DNA from: Agapetus fuscipes
Lineage: Eukaryota > Arthropoda > Insecta > Trichoptera > Glossosomatidae
NCBI GenBank assembly: GCA_951799405.1
Contig: OX637362.1
Coordinates: 9,378,703-9,442,702, forward strand
Length of the DNA: 64,000 nt
Direction: 5' to 3'
Shown here: positions 9,777-22,600 of the stretch, piece by piece
How the letters are laid out: every line of letters begins with the position of its first letter
Position numbering within the stretch: the stretch's first letter is position 1
Translations under genes and position numbers: made by a program
The notes under the pieces: generated by a model
The model's database searches: none
The model's input: only the letters and a program-made list of their open reading frames with translations
What the model was told of the DNA's origin: nothing

Positions 9777-10853
9777 ATGTGCACTTTGCAAGGCTGGTCA
9801 CTGCCAGCAAGCCAGGGGGAGGGAGAAGGGGAAGCAGGGGGCGGGGCCGGCATCCACCACTTGCCCAACGAGCTGCTGATCCTCATCTTCTCTCTGCTGG
9901 ACCACGAGAGCATCCAGGCCGTCTCCCAGGTCTGCCTGCGCTGGCAGAGCCTCTCCCTGTCCTCCGCTGTGTGGGAGAACATGCGTCTCATCCTCTGCAT
10001 GAACAATTACCTCAAGATCCGCGAGAACATCCTCCCCAAGGTGGCTCACAACCTTAAGCTGGTCAAGCTGCAGTACTTCAAGATGTACAAACAAATCCGA
10101 GTGCCTTTGACGACGCTGTGCCCTAACATAACCCACCTAGAGATATCCATTTCCCAAGTGGACAACTGCATCTTCGAAGATCTGAAAAATTGGCCGCAGT
10201 TGAAGTTTTTAAGCTTTAGGAATTCCTTGATAACGAAAGAGGATCCGGAAGCCGGGTATGTTTTCAGTTTGCCGTTTCGCCGCCTGCCCAAGTTGGAGAC
10301 GTTGGTTTTGTCTAATTTTGCCTTGACCCCGTCTAGCTTAGAGGACATGTTAACCTGCCCCTACTTGAGTGATATCAACATTGAAAAGATGAAGAACATC
10401 CCGTGTAAGTTCCTGGAAAAGCTCATCACATCTAAAATGCATATCCTGCGACATTTTTGTATTTACGGTGACACTCTGACTGATGAAACAGTTAAACTCC
10501 TATCCGAGTGTACTAGTCTAGTGACTTTACACATCACGACTTGCAAGAGCCTGTTTGACTCTAGTTTGTTCCACCTGGCCCGCTTGAAGGGACTGAAATC
10601 CTTGAAGCTGCGGCACGGTTACTTTTCCACGAGTGCCTTATTGAGATTTTTTTCTACCACCATATTCCAAGAACTGACTCATCTGAGTTTGTCGCGGTGT
10701 TTTCACGTCACCTTGGAGGTTGCGCTCAAGATCAAGCTGAGCACTCCCAAGTTGGCCGAGCTGTCTTTCTACCAATGCCCTTTTGTTATGGATAAGCGCT
10801 TTGATAGATCCAACCTTGAAAAAATGTTCAATATTCCTTTGCTTTTGGATTGA
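9777..10853 (+). CDS. F-box and leucine-rich repeat protein
   Basis: A 358-residue intronless gene. Residues about 28-70 form an F-box (HHLPNELLILIFSLLDHESI, AVSQVCLRWQ), which in this family binds Skp1 of SCF ubiquitin ligases. The rest is a run of leucine-rich repeat units (for example LKFLSFRNSL, LETLVLSNFAL, LVTLHITTC, LKSLKLRHG, LTHLSLSRC) that would form the substrate-binding surface. No signal peptide or membrane segment is seen, so it is probably cytosolic or nuclear. The first 90 codons are much more GC-rich than the rest. The start is the first ATG of the frame and an alternative downstream ATG cannot be excluded. I do not recognise which F-box ortholog this is. Confidence 0.88.
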   Translation: MCTLQGWSLPASQGEGEGEAGGGAGIHHLPNELLILIFSLLDHESIQAVSQVCLRWQSLSLSSAVWENMRLILCMNNYLKIRENILPKVAHNLKLVKLQYFKMYKQIRVPLTTLCPNITHLEISISQVDNCIFEDLKNWPQLKFLSFRNSLITKEDPEAGYVFSLPFRRLPKLETLVLSNFALTPSSLEDMLTCPYLSDINIEKMKNIPCKFLEKLITSKMHILRHFCIYGDTLTDETVKLLSECTSLVTLHITTCKSLFDSSLFHLARLKGLKSLKLRHGYFSTSALLRFFSTTIFQELTHLSLSRCFHVTLEVALKIKLSTPKLAELSFYQCPFVMDKRFDRSNLEKMFNIPLLLD

Positions 10854-12021
10854 GGTGCTGCGTCACCCTGAAGATTTCTGAAAAATGTAAATGGGTGTAA
10901 AAGTAAAAACATTACTTTTCAAATAACATTAAAAGCAGGTTAGTAGACCCTAAGAAAATGACAGTAGAGGGTGTGCGCATATCCAATGTTGTATAAAGAT
11001 AAGACACCATTATTCTTTTATAATAATGGTATCTTGAAAAAGCAGCGGACAGCAAACAACTCTCCTTGTCTGTAAGCTTATTACTTCCTTTCAATCATAT
11101 TATCTGTCTTTTTTTTAATTATGCATCAGTATTAAATAAGAGAAAAATGTGTTCTTTTAACATGGCAACATAAAAATATTCCAATTGACCCTGCACAAAG
11201 TTCCAAATTTGATTTTTCTTTCGGCAGGGTAGTCACAGGTCTTTGTGACTAGGGTCTTTAGCAACCAGTAATGAAATGTTAGTTTGCTTTCTCCTTAGCA
11301 TAGACCGATTATGTTACAATTTTGTTGTCAACTAAGGGAAATTTGGAATTTTTTAACTCCACTAGGTTCAACTCGCCACATGCGACCCCTTCGGGGATAA
11401 CGCGGCAAGAAGTTACACTATATGTGTAGCTTAGTTGCGTTGCGTTGCGTTACTATAGTTTATATTTTTACGCTCACTTATATTTTGTTTAAATCTTTGA
11501 ATCATTTATTTTATTGTTTACTTTAGTGGCTAGCGTAAATGAAAGTATTTTTATACAAAGTTATTCATATAAAAGGAAGAAATGATTTTAGTGTTTACGA
11601 TTGTCTCACGTAATTTGGAAGAAGAGACTGATTGAGTGTAATCTCCCTAAGTATTACTTACTAGTCAAGCTGCATAGAAATCCTTGTTTCTCTTACACCC
11701 TATTCATAAACAATGCTATGAAAGACTGTTAAATGAACACCGAGTATAAAATATTGTGTAAATACCCAACCATCGCATTAACTTAATAATTTATCCATGG
11801 AAGATATAAAAGCGCCTCTAGTGAGTGTTCTACTTTTTAAACATTCATTTTCTACAATGCTAAGATTTACCCTCTAGGAACAGTTTACAAAATTATTTTG
11901 GCTTGTTCAGAAACAGATTTGTGTTTGTGATGTTTTCAACGCTAGGTTCATAATTTTTATATAATGTGTTAATTTTATACAGTTTATTTTATATTTTTAT
12001 TTTTGTTTTTTATAACTTTAG
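10854..12021. other. F-box gene 3' flank, no further gene
   Basis: AT-rich sequence downstream of the F-box stop, partly likely 3' UTR, containing the SINE-A fragment at 11364-11451. I see no coding exon. Confidence 0.4.
11364..11451 (+). repeat. SINE-A 3' end fragment
   Basis: Matches the last 90 bases of the full SINE-A at 25365-25710: ggttcaactcgccacatgcg, ccttcggggataacgcgg, then gtagcttagtt and GCGTT repeats. The 5' part is absent, as expected of a truncated SINE insertion. Confidence 0.75.
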
Positions 12022-12490
12022 ATTGATATGAGGCTGCAAAAATTGGTTCACTTTTGCCAATGTCATCCGTGTTTCAGGGAACAACAGAAAGAGTTGCAGG
12101 GTCTATGTTCATTTGAGATTTGGGTTATTATTTTGTAAGTACACATGTAGTACATATAAGCATGAACTTACATATCGCACGCTTAGGTAATAATAAAGAG
12201 AAATAACTCGAAAATTGGGAAAATCGAGATTTTGTAATAAAACGCAAGAACAATGTGAGAAGAATAGGTAGAATGCGACAGCCGTTCAATTTGGACGAAT
12301 ATGACCGAGATAAAACATCGGCCGCCTTTTTCATCCCATACAAGTTGTACTGGTTGTCTGAACTTCAAACGTGATTTCCCAACATTCTTGTTTTTCGAGT
12401 TATTGCTCTTTATTATAAACGTGCGATATGATGCTTGTGAGCGTGCATTAAATGTATATCTTAAATGTTAATACATCCTTACAACTCAGC
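12022..12490 (+). repeat. Rep-B copy carrying a nested TIR element
   Basis: The head block (ttggttcacttttgccaatg, gtttcaggga) and the tail block (tgcattaaatgtatatctta, ccttacaact) of Rep-B are separated by the 250-bp inverted-repeat element at 12176-12425. The short tandem tail is degenerate. Confidence 0.75.
12176..12425. mobile_element. TIR element type 1, copy 1 (250 bp MITE)
   Basis: The ends are inverted: CGCACGCTTA... and ...TAAACGTGCG, with longer subterminal similarity (AATAACTCGAAAA versus TTTTTCGAGTTATT). It is flanked by ATAT on both sides, a 4-bp target duplication. A second copy at 22829-23075 is nearly identical. The minus-strand reading frames across it are not conserved between copies as intact proteins, so I treat it as non-coding. 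Family unknown to me. Confidence 0.75.
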
Positions 12491-12544
12491 TGATACAATT
12501 ATTTACTGATGATTAGTAAACTCATGGTCTTATTTGTTCATCCT

Positions 12545-12612
12545 TTCCCTGAAACAGTGGTGGCATGGGCAAAAATGATAGTATGGGTGGTCAACCTCAA
12601 AGCTACCAATGA
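12545..12612 (-). repeat. Rep-B head fragment
   Basis: ccctgaaacagtggtggcat, then ggcaaaaatgatagtatgg and ggtggtcaacctcaa match the head of Rep-B in minus orientation. Confidence 0.5.
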
Positions 12613-13639
12613 GTTAAATTACAAATAATGCGTTAAACTATTGTTCTGAGTATTGCGGAACAGAAGAAATCATTTGTTTATATTTCTTGTTACAATCTCT
12701 CTGAGCATTATTTGTGAATACGGGTGTAAATATCTCTATAATCTCAAGTACCTACCTATTTATTTCTATAATATTTTTATGTGTGTGCTAATTTTAAATT
12801 AAGATCTTATTTTTGTTTGAACAAGATATGCATAGAATTATCTTGGAATAGTCTATAAAGATGCATATCTTAAACTTGCCTGTACAAAATCAATAATTTT
12901 ACCTCAAATCTCCAACAAAAACATATTTTACTACACATGTATTTTAATTATAAATAAAGATCTTCATAATATAATCCATTTTCATAAAAAAAATAAACCC
13001 CCTTATTATTTGTAAGGTTTTTATTTTTCATGTAGTTATTTAAGTCTCTTTTGCATACTAAAAAATAGGTAGGATCGTTTGACGGCGGGTGGTGTGCATA
13101 AATGTTATAAAAATTTTACAATAAGAATCTAACCAGGCAGGCTTAAAACTACCCTGGAATATGGTTTGACCTAAAAGAATTTCTCATCGTTTGGAAGTTT
13201 TGTTCTAAATTCCAATATACATTCATCTTTTTTTATCTTCCAACGTAACAAAATTGTCACACATCAGTCAACGTCCAGTTGGAAGAACTCCACGTACTCA
13301 TCTCAGGATCCATGAGCTGATATGAAGTTTTTTATGAATCACATATAAAAATTACTAAAAATGAAAAATAAGAACTTACCAAAGCCTCCATGGCAATGAA
13401 TTTATCAGTAATTAAAAAAATACAGATTTTTAGAAAATAGTTTCTTTTATTTAAAAAGATAAAAAAAAAAATGAATGCAACAAATTGTACAATAAGTATA
13501 TTTTTTTAGTTTTCTTACAACCATTTTGTTGAAATGCTACAATTTTTTTATTCGTAAATAATTATTTTTGTGATGTAAAAACTTATACATACTTAAGCAC
13601 TGGTAGAAAGCGGATTTTTATAAATAAATTACGTCATAA
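12613..13639. other. FARSB 3' flank, no other gene seen
   Basis: AT-rich DNA that on the minus strand is the downstream region of the FARSB gene and should include its 3' UTR. A stretch at 13255-13345 resembles 330-420 (see findings). No coding exon is supportable. Confidence 0.4.
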
Positions 13640-16600
13640 TTAAATGAATGGTTCTAACGTGAATTCTACGACAGAGCAGGGATTGTTGAGTTCAAACTTA
13701 GCCAACACAGCAGGATGTAAGACTCCAATCTTGCCAATGGCTCGGCCTTTCAGGGTGATTTCGGCACATCTGCCCGGGAAGTACGCAGGGTCTGGAAAAA
13801 TAATCAAACTAGATGTAGCGTTTTAATGCTACTGTTGCAGAAGTCCCGTTGAAAACACATATCAACGGTTAAAAGGAAGTATAAGCGACGTTTTGGTCAA
13901 AAATGAGTAATGAATGCTATCCTACTTTAAGAGTTTTCCGCTCTTTCTAATGCGCTAACTCCCATAGCTCTACGATGATTTTTTGTTGTTGTTTATGCCC
14001 AAGCAAACAACTGCATTTTCGAAGTATGGTTTTGGTGTAACCAACAAGATTTTGGCCTTTTTTGTCCTAAAGGCGCTTGTGACATAAAAAATCGTAAAAC
14101 CACATTAATAGGAATGCCAATAAATGCCTTTTATTTTTTAATTTTAGGGCTGTTTTGATTTTACCGACATGATAAAAAAAAAAAATCAGCAATCTCAAAC
14201 TTTAAACTGCTCTCCTGAACAATTTACTTGTTGTCGGTTTAATTTTTTATTTAGTTTTTTTGTTCCTTTTAACCGTCGATAAGTTTTTAGATTATTTATT
14301 TAGACAAAACGCACAAAAGCAGATGACAGATGGATGACTAACGGAAGTGAAGCATAGGCAAGTACCCCAAGTATAGAATGTTTATATAAACTTCCCTCGA
14401 TCGCGTAAATTGAGAATGTATGGAATATATAAAGTGACTCATTGTGAGTGATCAACTTTCCTACATTTTTCTTATTTATGCTACCGAGGGGAGCTTACAT
14501 AATGTTTTTTACTCGAGGTAATGAGAATGATTTTAAAAACTGATGTTGCTGAACAGTCAACTCACAGAAGTTTAAATAATAAAGTGAGAGGTGGGTATAT
14601 GTAAAATATTTTGTCTAAATTGTGTGGCTGCAGGAAACCTCACACAATTTTTTCTCAATTTTATAATTTTTGACCTGCGGCACTCTTGATCGGGGATACA
14701 ATATTTTGGCACCACATATCTTTTGAATGATATAAACGGGTTAATAAAAATAACATGAAGTATCACTTTTTTTTGTGCACAGCGGGTTTCCCTAGTGACA
14801 ATGCACCTTCACAGCCATCAACACATTGGGAGGAACTCTATTGTTAGATTTTTAAATCATATTAAATTACACGTAAAAATTACTATGTTAGACTTATCTA
14901 AGAGTTTATATTTCGAGTCACAAGGTGTTGCGCCATGACATCAGTACGGCTTTTCGGTGCATGAAATAAGTCACGTCATTGTCCATGGGTGTAGTCGTCA
15001 GGCACATACAACCCGGAGCTTTCCAAAAGGGTGGGATAGTTTATTAAGCCGTTGATTATTCTTCTACTTATTCTTCCTGTTCCTTCATCATAGCACTTTG
15101 CACCATCAATACTGTGGCACAAAAGAGGGATGTTGTGCTTCTGCCAAACCACTGTCTCAGGTTCTTTAACCAAGATGTTCTTCTTCAACCTGTAGCTCGA
15201 CTTCCCTCAATATTTCCCTGTATGATGAGATGCAGGAGTAAATACTTCTTGTTTCTCATAGTGTGGCCGAAATAAATCAGTTTTTGCTTTTTGATAAACA
15301 TTAGGAGTTCAGCTCTGGTGTCGATACAGGAAGAATCTTGGCATTTGTGACTTGATCCATTCAGAATCCTTCAACATCCAATGGTAGACCCAAATTTCAA
15401 AGGCAGTGATTCTTTTCTCAAGGCGCTGTGTAAGTATCCGCCCTTCCATGCCCCAATTGGAAAGATGTAATTACTTACCATAGGCAGACATAACTGTAGT
15501 TTTAGGTTTCTGTTAGTGAACATTTTCATTGTTGATTATCTGCAGGTGGAGTTACCTTCAGCCTGCTGCAGATAGTAGCCACTGGTTTTGTTCCACGGCA
15601 CGGCCAGCAGCCGCATGAAGTGGTCCAGGAGACCGTGGACGGCCTGGAAGGCGGCGCTGCGGGACAAGTGGACGGCACACAGGCGACGAGAGTTGCGAGC
15701 TCCAACCTCTGATGAAGGAGAAACAAATACATATAATTAGTTGTAGATACTAAGATAATTTCACCCTTTCATCTTTTTTGTCCTGACCAGTTTTCCATTA
15801 TTTGTGGTTTACTATCCTTGTTGCACCAAACTTCAATCAGACAAAAATCAAAATTAAGTGTGATTTCTCCCTTCTAATCTAATCTAATCTAATCTAAGCT
15901 GCAAAGATATATATCATTTAAGATTTATATTAAATGCATTCCCACAAGCAGAATGGAAAATTTGGTTGAAAATTTGGTTGTATATACGTAAGTCCGCTGA
16001 TGTACATCATATTTCCTGTTCAAATTCCATCCTATTTATTACATCATACCCACTTCCGAGAAATATTTAACCGAGGTCCTTACCAGAATCAAGCAATCAA
16101 ATTTGATGTTTCAATCAAATATTGATTGGAGGTTGGTGCAACAGGCTCTAAATCCTAAATTATACAAAGTTATGAGGGTATCACTTTTCCCATGGTTTGT
16201 GATCTGAATGCCTTTATTCTTTTTTATAATTCAAGCCAAAGACTAACGTTAATCTAATCTAATCTAACGCCAACCATTATAGGAGTGTTTCCTTTTCTGA
16301 TGGAGAAGTTTCCTAATTCTCAGCGAAGGCTGAGTTAGCATTGAGCATCAGAGCTGTTTGGTATGCTAAATTGTTGTCTTAGGGTGTAAGGTCTTGTTAC
16401 AATCACTTGCCAGGCAACCGTCAACAAGCACTGTCAAACAAAAATTGATGTCTCTTATTTGACATATGTATGTTATCTTATGTCTCTTTTTTCATTGTAA
16501 TGCAATAGGTATTGCATTCTGTAACACACACTATGGAAACTATGGGAAAAAACTCACACACATCAAACTGATGTCAGCTGAATTGCTAAAATTTAAAAAG

Positions 16601-19600
16601 TATTTTGTTGAAAGAAAAATATTTAATCATGCCCATTTATTTTAGGAGTTTGAAGGCCACAAAGTCATAACAGCGCCCTCCTTTGGCTGCCATCTAAATT
16701 CACTAATATCCGTGTAAACCTGTATGTCACGTAAATATTTAATATTAATCAATGTATTTACCTGCTTTAGTATCTTTGACAACCACATCACTGATTTCAA
16801 ACAGTTTGATGGGCAGAGGCATCTTCTTATTGGCTGCCAGAGTCTTCAGCAGTCCGGGCAGTAAAATAGTTCTGGCAACTTGGAATTCCAGGGTCTTGGG
16901 ATTGGAAATGTGCACAGCTGGTACAGAGTCAATTGAAACCCCCAATTTGGTAGAAATGTCATCTCGAGAGCACTGAAAACATATAAGACATGTAATTCAA
17001 ACATCTGGATCAAAATCCAACAAAACAAAATACAATGTACCGATTATGAATAATCACTTCTTCGAATCTGTGGGTATGGATGTGAAGCCTGGAGACTGAC
17101 TCAGAAACGCAGGTCATACAGAACAAAATGTTTTCTCCCATTCTTGGACTTGTACTTGAGGGTGACAGATGGCACATTCGTACCAATGCGGACCTGAGGT
17201 CCACATTCCAAAAGTCAAACGGCAGTGAAACAAAGTTTTTTTTATTGCACTACCTTATATTGCGATGATAATGAAAAAAACATTGTGTTCTAAAAATAGA
17301 AATATAATATTATTATGATGAATGGACACATATGTAAGCCAGGTAGGTACATAAATGTTGACGAGTAGGAAAGCTTTGTCATGTAAACAAATCTTTTTTT
17401 TTGTTATAAATGTGTGCTGTGAAAAAAAAATGAGAATTTTGTCTTTATACTCAGCAGTTTACTAGGTAAACTTATTTTTTTTTTAAATATTCACAAGCGG
17501 ACATGAACGCTTTGACTTTATTGGTTCCTAGTTTCACCTAATTGGAGTATGTTAAACAATTTTGCAATCTTATTGCTGTATAATAACTAAAGAAAAATGA
17601 AAAAATATCCAATCGGTGCTGTGAGCGCGGATTCACGTTCTGACACCCTGGAGATAAAGACTTGTGAGCTGGAGAATCTCAAACTCAACTCAGCCGCCAA
17701 CACTGCAGATCAACAACAATTTTATCTGTCTATATCAGTTCTTATAATGCAGATATCCTAACCAAGCAGAAAGTGAGAGCCTCCGTACAGCCCGCCTGTG
17801 CCGCTCCTGCCCTCAGCTGCTCAGATAACTTGTTCACGGGAAGCTGGTATGCGTCCCCGGAGCCAATAGCTGTCTTCTTACTGCCTTGGAGAATCTTGTT
17901 GTAGCTGAAATCAATAGATTATAATATGATACATGGTAATGGTAATAATACGACTTAGACAGCGTCAGGCGCTCTTTGAGCTTCATTATCGCGAGTCAGC
18001 GCCAATTTCTTCAGTCAGACCCACTTGGTGTAAGGTTAGATGAATCATTGCAATCGGTATTTGAAAAAGGTGGATGATTTTTTTACTCCAGCCAAGAGTA
18101 TCTATAATCTAAGCTGCTAAAACATTTAAGATTAGTTTTACATGCATGCTCACAACCAGACATATGTAATTTCGAATTACATACGGCACAAGTGAAAACA
18201 AATCTCTAATGACCACAAACCCTGTAACTCTTGACGCCCTTTCCTGAAACAGGGGTGACATTAGCATAATGAACCATTTTTTATAGTATTGGTGGTTAGC
18301 CTCATATAAGCAATCAACCTATAAATCAAGGACCACCACATAATTCAAGGTGCGCCAACCTCTAATGGTGCTATTCTTAGACATTTTAGTCGTCCGTTGA
18401 GCCCACGCTTTGACAAACTAATGATTCCTGGGCTGGAAGTCTCATCACCACGGTAAGTCTTACCTACAGAATATTGGTAATATTTGTATGAAGACCTATC
18501 AATCCAAGATGGTCGCAAGTGAACAGGTGATTAATTTTCATACAAATATTTCCGATATTCGGTAGGTAAGAATAACCGTGGTGCAGCCCAGGCATCATTA
18601 GCTTGTCAAAGCGTGGGCTCAACGGACGAACAAAATGTCTAAGAATAGCATCATAAGTCTTCTAAGTTAAAGAACCCAACCTATAAGTCAAGGAATATTT
18701 TTTTTCATTTAAAAAAATAATTGGTGCCTAGTTTTACACAGCTCAATTAATGTATTGTATGAACTTACCCGTAAGAAATGGCAACATCTTCGTACACATC
18801 GCAGGCGTGGATGATGTCATGCCTGAAGGGAGGCACCTGCACTTGGAGAGTCTCATCACAGCACTGGGAGGGCAGGCACATCCTGGATAGCAAGCTGGCC
18901 AACGTGTCTCCAGACTCACTGCAACAAGTGTAATCAAGCATATGTACAAGATCCCTTACGGTGCTCTCTCATCTCTCAAGTTATCAACGCTTAATAAACA
19001 GTCCCACCCTGTTGTAATAATGATATAAAAGGATCCTTAATGGAAAAAATACAACTAAGAGAGATGTTTTCCGGGATCTGTTGCCATGGTCTATGGGAGC
19101 TGGAGCTTTCGGACGTTTTACCCATGTCTACAATGGGCTTTTTCAGCGTGGAGTATGATGATGAATATGATCTTGATGAAAATTGAAAACTCCAGCTCCC
19201 ATAGACCACGGCAACAGATCCCGGAAAACATCTCTCCAGCATTATCAGCGGGCCGTGTAAGCCTAAAACTCTTATTCAAATACAACTTAAGCTGCAACTT
19301 TTTACAGAGTTGTCCCCAAAAAGATCGCATGTGGCGTGTATAACACATTTATTTTCACAGATAAGAGGGCCACCCTTACAGCAATTCATTCACTTGAAGT
19401 GGGGGTTTCCCAGCTCCGGAAGGGGCTTGATTTAATTTCCTGTCAAGGCTGAGTAAGCCTTGATGGTATTTTAATTTTGGTTTTGAAATAAAAACCAAAA
19501 GGGGAAATCATTTCTGACACCCTGAATTGAGCCCTAGCCCTCCAATATAGAACAGAAGCATTCTACCAACAGAGCTTTTATCCAAATGGCAAGAAAATAT

Positions 19601-22600
19601 TTTGTACAGAATTAAAAACAAATTTTACAAACAGTGGTGCAAAGGCTTGTAAACATTTTATCAAAGTAGTATTTGAAGTTTCTTTTCTACCTATAAGAGC
19701 CATAAACGGAACTGTCAGCAAAAGTTGTTGTCGCTCGTGATTTAAGATTATAAATACATGAGATGACCTTGGTTTGTGCATAAGCAGATGGCACAGACGA
19801 TACTGAGAAATCCATCTACACCACGGTTTCTAAAATATGCTTTTATTCTAAGCAAACAAATTTAAAATACATATATTTTAGTGTGCTTTATGTGAATGTC
19901 CAATAGATGTCATTGTAATGAGTGATTTAAGACTTGCGTGTGTGATTCGTTCCATTCATAAATAATATTAACAAAATGAAAATTTACCTAATTCCAATGT
20001 AGCCATTTGCCTTTGCGACATTGATGCTCTCCGTCCTGTATTTAAGTTCTGGGTACAGCTGACAGCTTCCATCAGGAGAGAAGACTTTACACCTCTGAAC
20101 GGAATATTGATCGGAGCAGTACTTGGAGAACATACAAACTAATGTATCCAATACTACAATGGCCTGCAAAGACAAATCATTATTTAAGTATGATAGATGA
20201 TAATGAAATTTTATCTAAACAATATGACATCATCATGAGCTCAACAGCCCTGGGGGAGCCTTGGCTGAATCCAGGATTCTCCTCCACTCTCGCCTGACAA
20301 TATGACACTACAGCCCAAATTTCTCCTTAGGGTTCCAAATACTGTGCCCACAACTCCTCTTATTTCCTACAGTATCTTCCAGTTTGTCATCTGAAGAAGC
20401 TGCGTGGCATCTCCCCCAGCTCAATGGTCCACACCACAGCCTGAAACTCTCTTCCAGTCTTCTTACAGAAGTTTTTTTAAGGCAAGAATATTTGGCACAA
20501 CAAGCTGATTAGCATGATAGATTTTTTTTTCAAAAGACAATCAGAGATGAAAGTGTTAAAAAGCTATGCAAAATGGAAGTGGATGTGACAGCACAGGTAT
20601 GTCCCAAAGGATGTTATGATATGGTTTGGATATCTGAAAAGAATAAATGATGGAACACTTATACCTTAGTGAGGTCTGTGGCCGTGCATTCAATGAACAC
20701 ATTCTTGGTGTCAAGAGTGATCTTGGAGTGATCTCCATTGATGATTGGGGGCAGAGACAGCACCACATCATTCCTGTCCTTGATGACTGGGTATACGGGA
20801 CTGTCGCGGATGATACCAAGGTACTGCTTCAGCTGAGCGTGGGTCTGGAAAATATGCACTCATCAGACATGAAACACAATTATTGGAAATGGTTAGACCC
20901 AACAGATGCTTCATCAGACTTCACTAGTTTGATTCCTAGACTAAAGTAAGTAAGCAAAACTATTTTAAGCCGTCCAACATCAATAGAACATAACTGTTTA
21001 CATAGTGTCATAATTTAAAAAACGCCTTTTTACTTTGATTTTATGTTGACATCAAATATCAAATCCAACTTACTGAGTAGAAGTCCATGAGTTGGACAGC
21101 AGTCATCTCCTTGTCCTGGTTGAGAGGTTTGAACTTGATTTGGCTGGGCGGCAGGGCATCGTACACAAAGGGACCTTTAATGGTGTCCAAGTCATGAGTA
21201 CCAATGGCTACTAGAGTGCGCTTGCGGCAGATATTCTGGTGAAGTTTATCCTGAAAGGAATATGCCGATAATTAAATCACTTTCTATGATGTGGGTTTGC
21301 AAATAAAGGGCCTTTTCAGACACAAAATATTGTACCGGATTATCTATGGACTGCCGGACAAATGTGTGAAAGCTTTAATACATCTCTATACACTTCTAAA
21401 TTTCAATCAAGCGCCAAATACAAAAACAAAAACATATACAAACTAGGTAGAATGGTGGCAGAATGCGTCTAGTGAAGATTGGCTGTAATTGCCTTACCTT
21501 TGAGTTAGGTACTATTAAAAAAAAGCACAAAAAAACATCCATTTAACTTTGGCTGACATCAAATTACTAAAGGAAACTTTTTTGAAGCTTTGGAATTCTA
21601 GGAATAATTTGATAAATCACAGACGTTTAGTGGGTTTCGTGTCTATATATTTATTCTACCTGAATGTACAGGATAGTCACTTGGGAGGAAAGAGAGCGGG
21701 ATGCAGTGGGAGCAGGATGAAGTGGGGAGGGATGTGGTGTCAGAGAACCAGTGGAGTTGGAGGCATAGCAGAAGTTAAACTGACCTGCAGATCTATGAAG
21801 CTGTTGTAAGTGTCAGGCGTGAAGGTGATATTCCTCAATACCGCAGCAACAGCAAATGGCCTTATAAGAGATGTGGAGGGGGTCAGATGCAGAGAGTGCA
21901 CATCTTCAGGGCTCTTAATCTTATATGTAGGAGGGGAAATCCTGAAAAATAAATCATCCAACTTTAATAACGCTAATGGTAGTTAAAGATGCCCAGAAGT
22001 ATTCAGAATAAATAAACATAACACCTATGTGGGGTATTCAAATCCGATAAATAGAATGATGAGATCTTACAATGATTTGTATAACAGGGTAGGCGGTGAT
22101 CTCGATTTCGCTTGAATGGTCTGCAAATGTTCAGAAAACTGATGAAAAGTGAAGTTAGGGGGGTTAATAACTTTTCAACTGGCTTCCCTTCTGTTGAATG
22201 TCGCCCTTCCCCGCTGGGGAGCCTCACCTGCCCTGGAAGACCAGCAGCCCGGTGACCAGTCCCTCCAGGCAGAGGAGATCATATCTGTTGGCAGGGATGT
22301 CTATGCGGTACAGCACTTCCTCGGATCCACCTTCTGCAGCCACGGCACCTTGCTCCTTGGCCACCATCTGCTTTTCATTGGTCTGAAAGAGAAACAAAAC
22401 AACAATGAAAATTGACTATTCCATTTGAGTACATTTGCCAAAAAAGACAGGCTAACTTAAGTTCATTTTTAATATTTTTTAGAATCAAATTCTCCAATGA
22501 AACACTGTTTTTTATACCAATTATTAATTTATTTAAATTAATATTTACAAGCCTTTTCGATTTATACCATCGTCAGGTGCAATAAAATGATGATGTAAAT

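Noticed and set aside
9798..10136. Minus-strand and second plus-strand frames over the F-box start
   Set aside because: Shadows caused by the GC-rich 5' end; only the 9777 frame contains the F-box and LRRs.
12128..12368. Minus-strand frames ([13 protein letters not shown]) across TIR element type 1
   Set aside because: Similar frames occur at 22793-23086 only because the element is nearly identical; no transposase motif, and frames run into the host repeat.
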